From NCBI RefSeq assembly GCF_017104715.1, contig NZ_JAAGPI010000004.1:124001-188000 (forward strand): 64,000 bases of DNA, given 5' to 3'. This document shows, piece by piece, positions 54,046 to 63,440 of the stretch (position 1 is the stretch's first letter; each line of letters begins with the position of its first letter). A model generated the notes under the pieces. That model was not told the DNA's origin. It made no database searches and saw nothing but the letters and a program-made list of their open reading frames with translations. This DNA comes from Burkholderia sp. Ac-20365 (GTDB lineage: Bacteria > Pseudomonadota > Gammaproteobacteria > Burkholderiales > Burkholderiaceae). The position numbers were made by a program, and so were the translations under genes.

Positions 54046-55302
54046 ATGGAATTCAAACTCCGCTCCCCCCTCGAGCTTGTCGACGCCCTCGACACAAAGA
54101 CGAAGTTGATCCAGTTGCTCGAAACGGCAGCTGGCGTCACGGTCTCGCAATTCAACGATTTCTACAAGCCCCTCGTCTACGGGCTAGCGGCCTATGTTCT
54201 CGAATGTCCCCTTCAACGGGACGCTTACGCCGAACCGAGCGGAGCCCTGCGATTCGGAATGACTGCGGCGCTCTTTGCGCTTCGAAACACCACGACGAAG
54301 ATCTTCTCGAACGGCCAGGGGTCGGAAAGGCGCCGGCTTCTATCCGAACAGTATAAGTACGCGGCCTTCGCCGCGTCGCTGGCTTCCGTGTTGCCCATCG
54401 TCCATAGCAAAGTTCACGTGACGGCGATGAAGGAAGGCCAAGCGGCTGTGTGGGCCGCATATCACGCGTATCCGCAACTGGAGAATTGGCTGAAGGCGTT
54501 CGCGCGAGCGGACCGCTACGAGATCGCCTGGAGGACCAATGAAGGGTCATTCAGCCAGTCTAACGCGGTCGCGTTGTCGGCCGACTTTTTCAAGGTCGGG
54601 CAGTGGCAATACTTCGACAAAGAGGTCGTGCAGGATTTGTACGACTCGATTTCTCCGGGTCAGAAGCAGGGGAAGGAGACGCCGCTATGGCTGACCGTCC
54701 ACGAAGGACTGACCCTTGCGCATGAATATGAGCGCAAGGCGGCTGTCGGCACATACATTCCGATGGGGATGCCCGAAGGCGTTGGAGCGGAGTCGCTCGC
54801 TGCGATGGCCGACGGCAAACAGCCTGCATCCGCTATCGCCCAGCCCGCGCCGGCAGCACCGTCGAAACCAGCGTCCGGCGCCGCCGCGATTACGCACACA
54901 AGCCCTGCGTCTGAGCGCGTTCCGCAGAGCGAGCGGACAGACACCGCGCCTTCCGCACCTTCCCAGTCCGCGGAGCCGGCAAATCCAGTGCATGAGAGCG
55001 CGCGAAATCTTCTGAAGACGCTGCCGTCTCATGTTGCCGAAATATTCGTCGCTATTCGCGCAAAGCCGAACTACGCGGATTTGAAGGCAACGTGGACCTT
55101 CACAGACGATGGGTTGGCCCAGATCACGGTCGACACCATCAAATCACTGGGGCGCGGGCCCACGGATATCGCGACGGATCTCAAGGCGTTGAATCTCGCT
55201 AAGACCGTCCAGGGGCCGCCGCCCGGCCGGCGCAACCTCCTCCAGTTGTCTCCGGAAGCCACAGCCTTTCTGCTAGGTGAAGTCGATGCGATCGTACAGT
55301 GA
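54046..55302 (+). CDS. TraI_2-like conjugation protein lacking metal ligands
   Basis: The 418-residue protein resembles MobH relaxases with a TraI_2 domain: RDAYAEPSGALRFGMTAALF corresponds to the typical HHHAEPGGLFRHSL, and AAFAASLASVLPIV to the typical AAFLAGLLHDLGKP. The His residues and the His-Asp pair are replaced, so nicking activity is doubtful. The C-terminal part, WTFTDDGLAQITVDT with GRRNLLQLSPEATAFLL, fits the DUF1528 domain. A Pro/Ala-rich linker (about 250-320) lies between. Its end overlaps the next gene, traD. It may be an accessory factor or scaffold for transfer. Confidence 0.65.
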   Translation: MEFKLRSPLELVDALDTKTKLIQLLETAAGVTVSQFNDFYKPLVYGLAAYVLECPLQRDAYAEPSGALRFGMTAALFALRNTTTKIFSNGQGSERRRLLSEQYKYAAFAASLASVLPIVHSKVHVTAMKEGQAAVWAAYHAYPQLENWLKAFARADRYEIAWRTNEGSFSQSNAVALSADFFKVGQWQYFDKEVVQDLYDSISPGQKQGKETPLWLTVHEGLTLAHEYERKAAVGTYIPMGMPEGVGAESLAAMADGKQPASAIAQPAPAAPSKPASGAAAITHTSPASERVPQSERTDTAPSAPSQSAEPANPVHESARNLLKTLPSHVAEIFVAIRAKPNYADLKATWTFTDDGLAQITVDTIKSLGRGPTDIATDLKALNLAKTVQGPPPGRRNLLQLSPEATAFLLGEVDAIVQ

Positions 55303-57121
55303 CATGTTCAGGCCCAACTACGACGTCGGGGCCGCCGCCATGTGGCTCGCCGGCGTCGGATCGCTGGCCGCGACGAGACCACCGTTCTGGGAGGTGCCGG
55401 CGCTCGCATCAGGCGTCATGGTTTTCTGCCGAGCCAAACTCGCGGCTGACCTTTACCGCTTCCGGCTTTCGCTGAGTGGGTACCGCGTCGAAGTGAAGAC
55501 CCTCCCGGACACGCTCAAGGAATCCCACGCCATGTACGAGCGCGGGATGCTCTTCCTCGGCAATGGTTATCGTTGGGAGCAGTACCACTCCGAAGTTGCA
55601 ACGAAAATAATGCGTCGAAGCTCGTCGGAGATCCCGGGCGTCCCCGCGTGGCTGCCCAAAGGTGTCGTCAAGCGATTGACTCCGCAGCACTGGACGCCCG
55701 TCAAAGACACCGCAGTCGGCGTCCCTTGGATTCACGGTATCGAGCCGGATGACGCGCCGATCGGTATCCCTTTCGACGCGCTCGAAGGGCACACACTAAT
55801 TGCCGGGACTACCCGTGCGGGCAAAACGCGCCTGTACGAACTGATCATCACCCAGCTCATCTACCAGAAGCGGACCGTCTTCATCATCGACCCGAAGGGC
55901 GACAAGGACCTCGAGAAGCGGTGCAGGGAAGAGTGCAAACGTGCAGGCCGCAAGTTCCTGTTCTTTCACCCGTCTCGCCCTTCCGAGTCGATCCGGCTCG
56001 ACCCGCTCGCGAACTGGACCAACATCGCGAACATTGCGACGCGAGTGGGGCAGCTCGTCAATGCGGACGATTCATTCAAGTCGTTCGCATGGAAGACCCT
56101 TTACACCATCATGCGCGGCATGGTGGCGGCAGGTCAGCGGCCGAACATCCAGTCTGTCAAGCGCTATGCCCAACTGGGCGTGGAGACCCTGCTCGACACG
56201 GTTATTGGGATCTGGATGCCGAAGAATCACAAGGGCGGTCACAAGTGGGATGAGGACGTCAAGTCCCACATGAGCCAAAAAGATCCGCGCGAGATCGTCG
56301 CAAAGATCGCCCTTTACAAGAAGCTGACCATCGAGACGGGCGCCAAGGACGAAGTGATCGACTCGCTGATCGCGATGGTCGAGCACTCGAAAGAGCATTA
56401 CTCGAAGATGATTCAGGTGCTTGAGCCAATCCTCGAGATGCTCGGCTCCGACGAAGTGGGCAAGATGCTGTCGCCGGATCCGACGGACCTCGACGACGAA
56501 CGTCCCATCTACGACACGCGAAAGATCATCGAAGAAAACTGCGTCTGCTATATCGCGCTCGACTCGCTGTCCGACGCTACGATTGGCTCCGCGATCGGCT
56601 CGATTATTCTCGCGGACCTCGCGAACGTCTGCGGGCACATCTACAACTTCGAGAAGGGAAAGAAGGACGTCTTCCTTTTCGTCGACGAAGCATCCGAAGC
56701 TCTCAACGACCAGTTGATTCAGATCCTGAACAAGGGTGGCGGTGCCGGCATGAAGTGCTTCATCGCAACGCAGACGAAGGCCGACTTTGCAGCGCGCCTT
56801 GGTAGCGAAGACAAGGCACGACAGGTGCTCGGCAATCTGAACAACGTGATTTCCCTTCGTCTGAAGGACTACGAAACGGCCCAGTGGATTGCCGAGTCCT
56901 TCGGCAAGACAGCATTCCGCGAGGTCAAGGAAAGCATGAACTCGGGGATGGGAAGCGTCGCGCATCCGACGGAATTCAACGCGTCGAGCGGACGGTCTCT
57001 GGATGAGAAGGAAGCAGCGTTCGTATCGGCCGACTTGCTTACCCGTCTACCCCCGTTCAACTTCTTCGCGTTCATCGGCGGCAGCACGCTGTACAAAGGA
57101 CGCTTCCCAATCATCAACTGA
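55286..57121 (+). CDS. traD: Type IV coupling protein TraD
   Basis: The 611-residue protein has two N-terminal hydrophobic segments (first 55 residues), Walker A GTTRAGKT (174-181), VFIIDPKGDKDLEKR and Walker B VFLFVDEAS, with CFIATQTKADFAAR further on. It follows the TraD of ICE/SXT-type systems. The protein is a hexameric ATPase that brings the relaxosome to the channel. Starts at 55277 (GTG), 55286 and 55304 are possible; the gene overlaps traI-like. Confidence 0.9.
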   Translation: MRSYSDMFRPNYDVGAAAMWLAGVGSLAATRPPFWEVPALASGVMVFCRAKLAADLYRFRLSLSGYRVEVKTLPDTLKESHAMYERGMLFLGNGYRWEQYHSEVATKIMRRSSSEIPGVPAWLPKGVVKRLTPQHWTPVKDTAVGVPWIHGIEPDDAPIGIPFDALEGHTLIAGTTRAGKTRLYELIITQLIYQKRTVFIIDPKGDKDLEKRCREECKRAGRKFLFFHPSRPSESIRLDPLANWTNIANIATRVGQLVNADDSFKSFAWKTLYTIMRGMVAAGQRPNIQSVKRYAQLGVETLLDTVIGIWMPKNHKGGHKWDEDVKSHMSQKDPREIVAKIALYKKLTIETGAKDEVIDSLIAMVEHSKEHYSKMIQVLEPILEMLGSDEVGKMLSPDPTDLDDERPIYDTRKIIEENCVCYIALDSLSDATIGSAIGSIILADLANVCGHIYNFEKGKKDVFLFVDEASEALNDQLIQILNKGGGAGMKCFIATQTKADFAARLGSEDKARQVLGNLNNVISLRLKDYETAQWIAESFGKTAFREVKESMNSGMGSVAHPTEFNASSGRSLDEKEAAFVSADLLTRLPPFNFFAFIGGSTLYKGRFPIIN

Positions 57122-57160
57122 AATCCCCCAGGAACCGACTCGCGCTCCCCGGTAGGTCAA

Positions 57161-57697
57161 ATGGATAGCACTAAAGAACACCACAACCAGCCCGTAACGA
57201 TGACCCAGATCGCCCGAGAAGGGGGCGTGTATCCGGCCGCGAGTGATCTGTGGACCCGGCATCCCGATTTGAAGGCGTGGTCCAACGACCTCTCTGCCCA
57301 TCTCGGCCCGATGTTGCCTGGGGCGCACGGTAACCTCTTGATGGACTGCCTTGTCGACGCGATCGCCTCGTACAAGAAGGCCGAGGCGGACGGCGAAGAC
57401 CCGGTCGGAGCGTACGTCGTCGCGCTGCTTGAGCGCGCGACGGACGTTTTCGACATCGACGTCACAGCAAGCGTCGAAAAGGGCGTGATTGCTTGGGACC
57501 CGTTGCAGCAATCGCTTCCAGATTTCTGCAGACTTTATTCGGACGTGCCGATCTCCGTGGCGCGGGGGAAACGGGTGGTGTCCGACGAGGTGAACGGAGA
57601 ATCACTTCTGCTGCTCGGAGCTCGCCTGTTGCCGGAATACATTGGCAGGCACATCGTCCGCAAGGTCATCAAGCGTAACGCGCAACCGGTTTCCTGA
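57161..57697 (+). CDS. Hypothetical transfer-region protein
   Basis: The 178-residue protein is soluble with VYPAASDLWTRHPDLKAWSN and a helical end. It lies between traD and the DUF4400 gene in the same transcription unit, 2 bases before the DUF4400 start. It is not recognised. Confidence 0.6.
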   Translation: MDSTKEHHNQPVTMTQIAREGGVYPAASDLWTRHPDLKAWSNDLSAHLGPMLPGAHGNLLMDCLVDAIASYKKAEADGEDPVGAYVVALLERATDVFDIDVTASVEKGVIAWDPLQQSLPDFCRLYSDVPISVARGKRVVSDEVNGESLLLLGARLLPEYIGRHIVRKVIKRNAQPVS

Positions 57698-57699
57698 TC

Positions 57700-58326
57700 A
57701 TGGCGAGAAGCACAAACCGTTTCGTAACGGTCATCTACTTCTGGTGGCTCATCGCTCCGATACTCAGCGCGATGCTTTTTCCGGCTTTCATGCCAGCGGA
57801 AGGGCTCCAGATACAGGCACCCGAGGTTGATTTCGCGATCCAGTGCGATAGAGACCTCGCACAGATCAATGAGAGTGCGCGAGCGAACTTCGATGCGTGG
57901 TTCGTTCAGACTGGCATTCTCCGCCAGACGTTGACGAGTTCCGTTCACGCTGAAGATACGGGGTGGTCGGGCTACTCGTGGATGGGGGGAATGACTCACA
58001 AGTGGTTCGCGAAATTCTGGATGTTCACCTATCGAGTGATCTGGCGTTGGACAGCGTTTTGGCCGCTCTACATCGCGGGGATATTCGGAATCGTTGCACC
58101 CTGTCTGGGTGACGGCCTTGTCGTCCGAGCTCGAAAGCGATACGAGTTCGGCTCCTACAATCCGCTTGCCTTCAATATCTGGGGTACGTTGCTATCGCTC
58201 GGTATCGGCCTGATGATCTATCTCCCTATGTGGCCGTGGTCGCTGACAGCGATAGTGATGGCCTCTCTCTTCTGTGGTTTGGGCGGCTTCGCCTGGTTTG
58301 CCACAGCGAACTTCCGAACGTCGTGA
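57700..58326 (+). CDS. DUF4400 family membrane protein
   Basis: The 208-residue protein has four spans (FVTVIYFWWLIAPILSAML, WTAFWPLYIAGIFGIVAPCL, NIWGTLLSLGIGLMIYL and LTAIVMASLFCGLGGFA) and RARKRYEFGSYNPLAFNIWG. This resembles DUF4400 proteins of conjugative elements. It is followed by a strong terminator. Confidence 0.75.
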   Translation: MARSTNRFVTVIYFWWLIAPILSAMLFPAFMPAEGLQIQAPEVDFAIQCDRDLAQINESARANFDAWFVQTGILRQTLTSSVHAEDTGWSGYSWMGGMTHKWFAKFWMFTYRVIWRWTAFWPLYIAGIFGIVAPCLGDGLVVRARKRYEFGSYNPLAFNIWGTLLSLGIGLMIYLPMWPWSLTAIVMASLFCGLGGFAWFATANFRTS

Positions 58327-58353
58327 TGCAACAACGACGGCAGTCGTACTAGA

Positions 58354-58382
58354 ACCCGGCATATTCGCCGGGTTTTTTTTTT
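58354..58382 (+). terminator. Rho-independent terminator
   Basis: ACCCGGC (58354-58360) and GCCGGGT (58367-58373) form a perfect stem followed by ten T residues. It splits the traI-like/traD/DUF4400 unit from the virB operon. Confidence 0.92.
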
Positions 58383-58492
58383 GCGTAGCGATTTTGAGCC
58401 GATTGCGAATGCGGCCGTTTTCGGGTGGTTTTTCGGGCCAGTTGGTCAGCTATCGCTCTCCAAAATTACTCCCAATGGCTGTGACGAGAGGG

Positions 58493-59539
58493 ATGAATGC
58501 TCGATCTCAGCGCCTCGTGTCCGAAAACTCCGTCGCCTATTGGATCGCCATGCTGACCGCCCCCGTACTCACCGAGAACCTCCATAAGGCCTTGCGAAGC
58601 CTGAAGCCCTATTTCGACGACCCGTTCGTGACAGAAATCATGGTCAATCCAGGCGGCCGTGTGTTCATCGAGCGTGCGGGTGAGATGTTGGCTGTGGAAG
58701 CCTTGCGCATCTCGAACGACGAGATTGAATTTGCGATCAAGCAGGTCGGGAAGTTGGTGTCACAGGACCCGACACGAAACACAGCTTCTGCGGTCATCTC
58801 CGCCTCGGTCGGCGACCTCCGGATCGCAGGCACATTCGATCCTGCTTCGCATGGCGGATCTTCCCTTTGTATCCGCAAGCACCAGCCTCCGGAAACGCGC
58901 CCGTCGCTGGAGGAACTGGTCGCGCGTGAAATGTTGACCGAGAAGCAGGCCGAAAAAATTTTGCGGCTTTTCGTGCACGAACGCAAGAACGTGATTGTCG
59001 CTGGCTCAACCGGGTCCGGAAAGACAACCTTCGTGAACGCTCTGCTGAAGCGCATCCCCGGATTTGAACGTGTCGCAACGATCGAGGACTCGGTCGAGCT
59101 TCACCCCGGCCTCCCGAATCACATGCCCTTCGTCGTGAACCACGACGCCAACGTGACTGCTCAGCTTCTGGTCAAGCAGTCGCTTCGTTACCGTCCGGAC
59201 CGTCTGATTCTCGGCGAGACGCGGGGCACGGAAACATACGACCTCATTCGCGCCTTCAACTCGGGCCACGACGGTTCGCTCAGCACCATTCACGCGAGTT
59301 CTGCTGTTCACGCACTCGCTGCGCTGGAGATGCTCTTCCAGATGAGCGTTCCTGAGAACGCGACTCTCTCGGGAGAGGCAGCACAAAAGTTTATTGCCAC
59401 GGCAGTGCACGTCGTCGTGCACGTGACGCGGCACACCGAAGAAGTAGATGGGCGGGTGAAGAGCATCCGCAAAGTCAACGAAGTTGTCCTTGTTAAGGGA
59501 GTGAACGATGGAAATTACGACATTGAAAAAGTGGCTTAA
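58493..59539 (+). CDS. virB11: VirB11-family ATPase
   Basis: The 348-residue protein (from 58493) has Walker A GSTGSGKTT at about 170-178, DSVELHPG, RPDRLILGETRG as Walker B, and GHDGSLSTIHASS as His box. VirB11 is the traffic ATPase of type IV secretion and drives pilus assembly and substrate transfer. The frame extends upstream through the terminator, so the true start is after it; 58475 (MAVTRG) and 58493 (MNARSQ) are candidates. It overlaps virB2. Confidence 0.9.
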   Translation: MNARSQRLVSENSVAYWIAMLTAPVLTENLHKALRSLKPYFDDPFVTEIMVNPGGRVFIERAGEMLAVEALRISNDEIEFAIKQVGKLVSQDPTRNTASAVISASVGDLRIAGTFDPASHGGSSLCIRKHQPPETRPSLEELVAREMLTEKQAEKILRLFVHERKNVIVAGSTGSGKTTFVNALLKRIPGFERVATIEDSVELHPGLPNHMPFVVNHDANVTAQLLVKQSLRYRPDRLILGETRGTETYDLIRAFNSGHDGSLSTIHASSAVHALAALEMLFQMSVPENATLSGEAAQKFIATAVHVVVHVTRHTEEVDGRVKSIRKVNEVVLVKGVNDGNYDIEKVA

Positions 59540-59837
59540 GTCCCCAACGCTGAAGGCGGGAGCCATCACGGCTGCGATGGTGATGAGCCAGGCCGCGATG
59601 GCTCAGTCGGTGGGCGGCGCCAACCTTTCGGGCCTCTGCATCATTCCGCAGATCCTGAAGTACATCGTCGGTATCGTCGCGATGGGCGCGCTGCTGCTGT
59701 GGGCGGTCGCGCACATGAACTCGAAGAACGAACTGTCGGACCTGACGATCAAGATCGCTGTTCCCTGCGTGCTCGCCGGCATCGTGGGCTACCTGATCAC
59801 CCAGTTCGGCCTGTCGGCGAGCTGCTCGGGCATCTGA
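59508..59837 (+). CDS. virB2: VirB2/TrbC-like pilin
   Basis: The 109-residue protein has a signal region (ITAAMVMSQAAMA) and two hydrophobic spans, IVGIVAMGALLLWAVAH and IKIAVPCVLAGIVGYLI. This matches type IV pilin subunits. It overlaps the end of virB11 by 32 bases. Confidence 0.85.
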   Translation: MEITTLKKWLKSPTLKAGAITAAMVMSQAAMAQSVGGANLSGLCIIPQILKYIVGIVAMGALLLWAVAHMNSKNELSDLTIKIAVPCVLAGIVGYLITQFGLSASCSGI

Positions 59838-59844
59838 CGTCAGC

Positions 59845-60171
59845 ATGCGCCAAACCCCAATCGAACGCGCGCTCGTTTATCCGAAGATGTCCGACGGTAT
59901 GAGCACGACCGCTATGGCCGCCATCTACGGGTCCGCCGCAATGCTGGCTTTCTTCGCTTTTCAATGGAAGCCCTGGGCGGCGATCTTCCCGTTCATCGTT
60001 GGCGGTGTGGTGCATGCATTTCTGAAGGTCCAATACAAAAAGGACCTGTTCATCATGCAGATCTACAAGATCTACAACCAGACCGGCGATCACTATCAAC
60101 CGTGGTCGCGGGAAGAGTTGAGGGGGCGCGGATCGCGGCCCCGTGGATTTGGTCGGGGGTTGCGATGCTGA
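59845..60171 (+). CDS. virB3: VirB3/TrbD-like protein
   Basis: The 108-residue protein has two close hydrophobic spans (AAIYGSAAMLAFFAFQW and WAAIFPFIVGGVVHAFL), a charged end and a size typical of VirB3. It overlaps virB4 by 7 bases. Confidence 0.82.
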   Translation: MRQTPIERALVYPKMSDGMSTTAMAAIYGSAAMLAFFAFQWKPWAAIFPFIVGGVVHAFLKVQYKKDLFIMQIYKIYNQTGDHYQPWSREELRGRGSRPRGFGRGLRC

Positions 60172-62678
60172 AGCCGTTCTACAAGGACCTCGGAAGGAAG
60201 GAGCGTCCTTTGCAGGAACTCGTCCCGTACATGGTGTACGTCACCGACGACATGCTCCTGAATAAGGACGGATCGTTGATGGTTGGGTTCGAGTATGAGG
60301 GCCTTGACCCGGACAACATCGACAGCGGGCTCATCAACTATGCTACTGAGCAGTTGCAGAACGCGATTTCTGCGAACTTCGACGAGCGCGTAACCCTCTG
60401 GTGGAGCACGTTGCGCCGAAAGGACGACGGTTACCTCGAGAGCGATTTCTCGAACGAGGTTGCAAAGCGGCTCGACGATGCGTATTCACGCCAGTTTCGT
60501 AGCGGCCGCTTTTACAAGGTCAAGCACTGGCTCTTTGTTCTTTTCACCGGAAGTACCGGGGTCTCGGGGCTTATGGATCGCGCCTCGCAGATGATCAACG
60601 AAGACGGCGTCAATCCCGTTGCAGCGTTCATCAAATCGATGTTCGGCGCGGTGTCGGTCAACGCCTCATATATGCGCGACGCGAAGCTGCTAGCGCAGAA
60701 TATCCGGGCCTTTGAGCAGGTGCTCTCTGGCTTCACGGGAACGACGCCGTCGCTCAAGATGACGCGTCTGAGCATGCGCCGTCTCGACAACGCGCTGTTC
60801 CAGATTCTCAATCCCGCATCGCCTGAAATGACGATCAATCGTCCCCTCGAGTCGATGCTGGACAGCTATCTGCCGGCTAACGAGATCGTGGCCGGAGAAG
60901 ACGTGCTGCGGTTCACGGGCAACCGCGGCGACCGCTTTGCAGCGGTGTACGGTATCAAGGAATGGCCGAGCCATTCCAACCCGATGATGCTCGAACAGCT
61001 GCTCAGTTCGGACAACGAGATGCTGGTCACCCAGATCGTCCGTTGCATGAGCCGCGAAGCGAGCGCGAAAATCATCACCGACGTTCGCAACTTCCACAAG
61101 ATGACGCAGCACAGTCTGATGAGCACTGTGATGTCGAAGGTATCTGGCAAAAAGCCAGAGCCAATTGCTGGTAAGGCCAACCTCTATCACCAGTGTGAAC
61201 GCGCGCTGGCGCGCCTCAATGAAGGCGGCCCGACGTCGGCGTTCGTCAACGTCTCCGTTATGGTGTTCGACAGGGATCAGGCGGACCTCGAGGACCGGTG
61301 CAAGAACGTCGAGCGCATCTTGTCGCAGCGCTCGCTCTTGATGATTCGCGAGCGGCTCAATTTGCTCCCGAGTTACGCGGCAATGCTGCCCGGCCAATGG
61401 GCGATGCAATCGCGTTACCACCTGCTCGGCGTCGACAACGTAGCGGACATCGCGCCGATCTACACGATGAATCCGGGTCCGACGCATCATCCTTACTTTA
61501 CCGAAGTATTCGGGGCGAAACAGCCGGCCCACGCGATGTTCGTCGATAGCTATGGAGGCAAGTATTCGTTCGTCCCTCACGTGGGTCAGGTTGGACACGC
61601 GATCCTTATCGCGCCGACCGAGTCTGGGAAGACAACGCTCGTCACGTTCCTCGCCTCGCAGTTCCTGAAGTATCCGAACGCCAACATCTTCATTTTCGAC
61701 CGGGACCATTCGTGTCGTACCGTCACCGGCCTCATGGGTGGTGAGCACCTCGACTACCGTGCGGGCAAGATGAAGTTGAATCCCTTCGCGCTGGACGACG
61801 GCACTCCGGAAGGGCGTACATGGATTCGAAATTTCATTATCCGCATGTTGGGTCAGTCCGGATATGACGCGACGGCCGAGGATCGGGAGGAAATCGACCG
61901 CGGTATCCGCGCACTCCTGGAAACCGAAGTGCTTGAGAAGCGGCTCCGGACATTTGCGGCCGACATGCCGGCACACCTCACGACGGCACTGGGTGAGTGG
62001 CTTGAAGGCCGCCCGTACGACATCTTCGACAACGAGGAAGACGAGTTCGAACTGTCGCAGTGGACCACCATCGAGATGAAGGAACTCTCGAAGATACCGC
62101 CGCTGATGGAAATGTTCATGGAATACGCATTCCGTCAGATCGATCTACGCCTGAGCCAAAACGCCCAGCAAGTCACCTTCATCTACCTCGAGGAGGCCAG
62201 CTTCCTTCTGCAGAACCCGAAGTTCGCGGATGCGATCGCCGATTGGTTGAAGACGTTCCGGAAAAAGAATGCTTTCCTGTGGCTGACGCTTCAGAGCCCC
62301 GATTCGATCGACGGCGCGGTGAAGTCGTCACTCGTCGACAACATCAAGACCACGGTGCTCATGTACAACCAGAAGGTTGAGATGCACCGCGACTACTACA
62401 AGAGGAACTTCGGTCTAACGGACCAGCAGGTCGACATGATTCGGCACCTGCGGCCGAAGCGCGAGTACATGTTCGTGCAGGACAAGTTCACGCGGGTCGT
62501 GCAAACGGCGTTCACGCCCGAGTCGCTGAATTTCCTCCGTTCCGAGGCTCACCTTCAGGCGCTCTTCAAACAGTACGCCGATGCTCGTGACACCAACCCG
62601 CACTGGCTCGACGACTACCTCGAAGCCGCTGGCAACGTCAAAAATATGGAGTTCCAACATGCAGAAGCTGAAGTTTAG
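60165..62678 (+). CDS. virB4: VirB4-family ATPase
   Basis: The ATG at 60165 gives 837 residues. It has Walker A APTESGKTTLV (about 483-490), a TFIYLEEASFLL Walker B region (about 670) and IFDRDHS, PDSIDGAVKSS as Q-loop-like. VirB4 is the largest ATPase of type IV secretion, needed for pilus biogenesis and substrate transfer. A longer frame to 59964 was rejected. It overlaps virB3 and the virB5-like gene. Confidence 0.92.
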   Translation: MLKPFYKDLGRKERPLQELVPYMVYVTDDMLLNKDGSLMVGFEYEGLDPDNIDSGLINYATEQLQNAISANFDERVTLWWSTLRRKDDGYLESDFSNEVAKRLDDAYSRQFRSGRFYKVKHWLFVLFTGSTGVSGLMDRASQMINEDGVNPVAAFIKSMFGAVSVNASYMRDAKLLAQNIRAFEQVLSGFTGTTPSLKMTRLSMRRLDNALFQILNPASPEMTINRPLESMLDSYLPANEIVAGEDVLRFTGNRGDRFAAVYGIKEWPSHSNPMMLEQLLSSDNEMLVTQIVRCMSREASAKIITDVRNFHKMTQHSLMSTVMSKVSGKKPEPIAGKANLYHQCERALARLNEGGPTSAFVNVSVMVFDRDQADLEDRCKNVERILSQRSLLMIRERLNLLPSYAAMLPGQWAMQSRYHLLGVDNVADIAPIYTMNPGPTHHPYFTEVFGAKQPAHAMFVDSYGGKYSFVPHVGQVGHAILIAPTESGKTTLVTFLASQFLKYPNANIFIFDRDHSCRTVTGLMGGEHLDYRAGKMKLNPFALDDGTPEGRTWIRNFIIRMLGQSGYDATAEDREEIDRGIRALLETEVLEKRLRTFAADMPAHLTTALGEWLEGRPYDIFDNEEDEFELSQWTTIEMKELSKIPPLMEMFMEYAFRQIDLRLSQNAQQVTFIYLEEASFLLQNPKFADAIADWLKTFRKKNAFLWLTLQSPDSIDGAVKSSLVDNIKTTVLMYNQKVEMHRDYYKRNFGLTDQQVDMIRHLRPKREYMFVQDKFTRVVQTAFTPESLNFLRSEAHLQALFKQYADARDTNPHWLDDYLEAAGNVKNMEFQHAEAEV

Positions 62679-63438
62679 TCTTGGGTGTATCGCCGCGGCG
62701 GTATCGTTGGCGTTCCTGTCGCCGGCGGCCGTCGCTGGAGGGGGCGGGCTCGTATTCGATCCGACGAACTTCGCGCAGAACATTCAGACCGCGATGGCAA
62801 CCGTCAAGACGGAGTCGCTCGATATCGAGGAGGCCATCCGTAGTGCGCAGATGCTGGAAAACTCCATCAAGAACACGGCGAACACGGTCTCGAACCTGAG
62901 CGGCATCGGCTCGATTACGAACGACATCGCATCACTCCAGTCACAATGGAACGTTGACCAGACGTTGATGACCCAACTCGGCGGTCAGGCAAATTTCGTG
63001 CAGAACGTGATGTCACAGTACGCGGCTACGGGCACGGACGGCTCGTTCACCGACTATGTGCAGGCTCTCGCGAAGGCGGCACAGCAGGGCCAGCAGAACG
63101 CGAACGGCCTGTTCTCGAACTACACGAGTCTGACCCAGGAACTCCAGAAGACGATCAACCAACGCCAGTCGATCGCGCTGAAGAACTCCGGCGCGCTCGG
63201 CACGAACGATGCGATCCAGGTGACGAACGCGTCCCTAGACAACATTGCCGAGATCAATCAGGCGACGCTGCAGGGTATCAACACCTTGGTGCGCCAGCAG
63301 GCGTATCAGCAAATGCAGCAGTCCGGACGCGACGGCGCGAACGCTGGGAGCCTGGACAGCTATAACAATGCGAAGTCCGCCGACGCGCAGAACTTTATCA
63401 ATCGGGCGCCCACGGCAACCACGATCATGGGCTACTGA
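62659..63438 (+). CDS. virB5: VirB5/TrbJ-like protein
   Basis: The 259-residue protein has a signal peptide (IAAAVSLAFLSPAAVAGGGG) and a mature part with VFDPTNFAQNIQTAMATVKT and Gln/Asn-rich helices. This matches TrbJ/VirB5 minor pilins that sit at the pilus tip. It overlaps virB4 by 20 bases. Confidence 0.82.
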   Translation: MQKLKFSLGCIAAAVSLAFLSPAAVAGGGGLVFDPTNFAQNIQTAMATVKTESLDIEEAIRSAQMLENSIKNTANTVSNLSGIGSITNDIASLQSQWNVDQTLMTQLGGQANFVQNVMSQYAATGTDGSFTDYVQALAKAAQQGQQNANGLFSNYTSLTQELQKTINQRQSIALKNSGALGTNDAIQVTNASLDNIAEINQATLQGINTLVRQQAYQQMQQSGRDGANAGSLDSYNNAKSADAQNFINRAPTATTIMGY

Positions 63439-63440
63439 AA

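Noticed and set aside
56072..56965. Minus-strand open frame antisense to traD
   Set aside because: It mirrors the coupling protein gene and has no motif of its own.
60690..61976. Long minus-strand open frame antisense to virB4
   Set aside because: Composition is His/Arg-rich and the plus strand shows clear Walker motifs.
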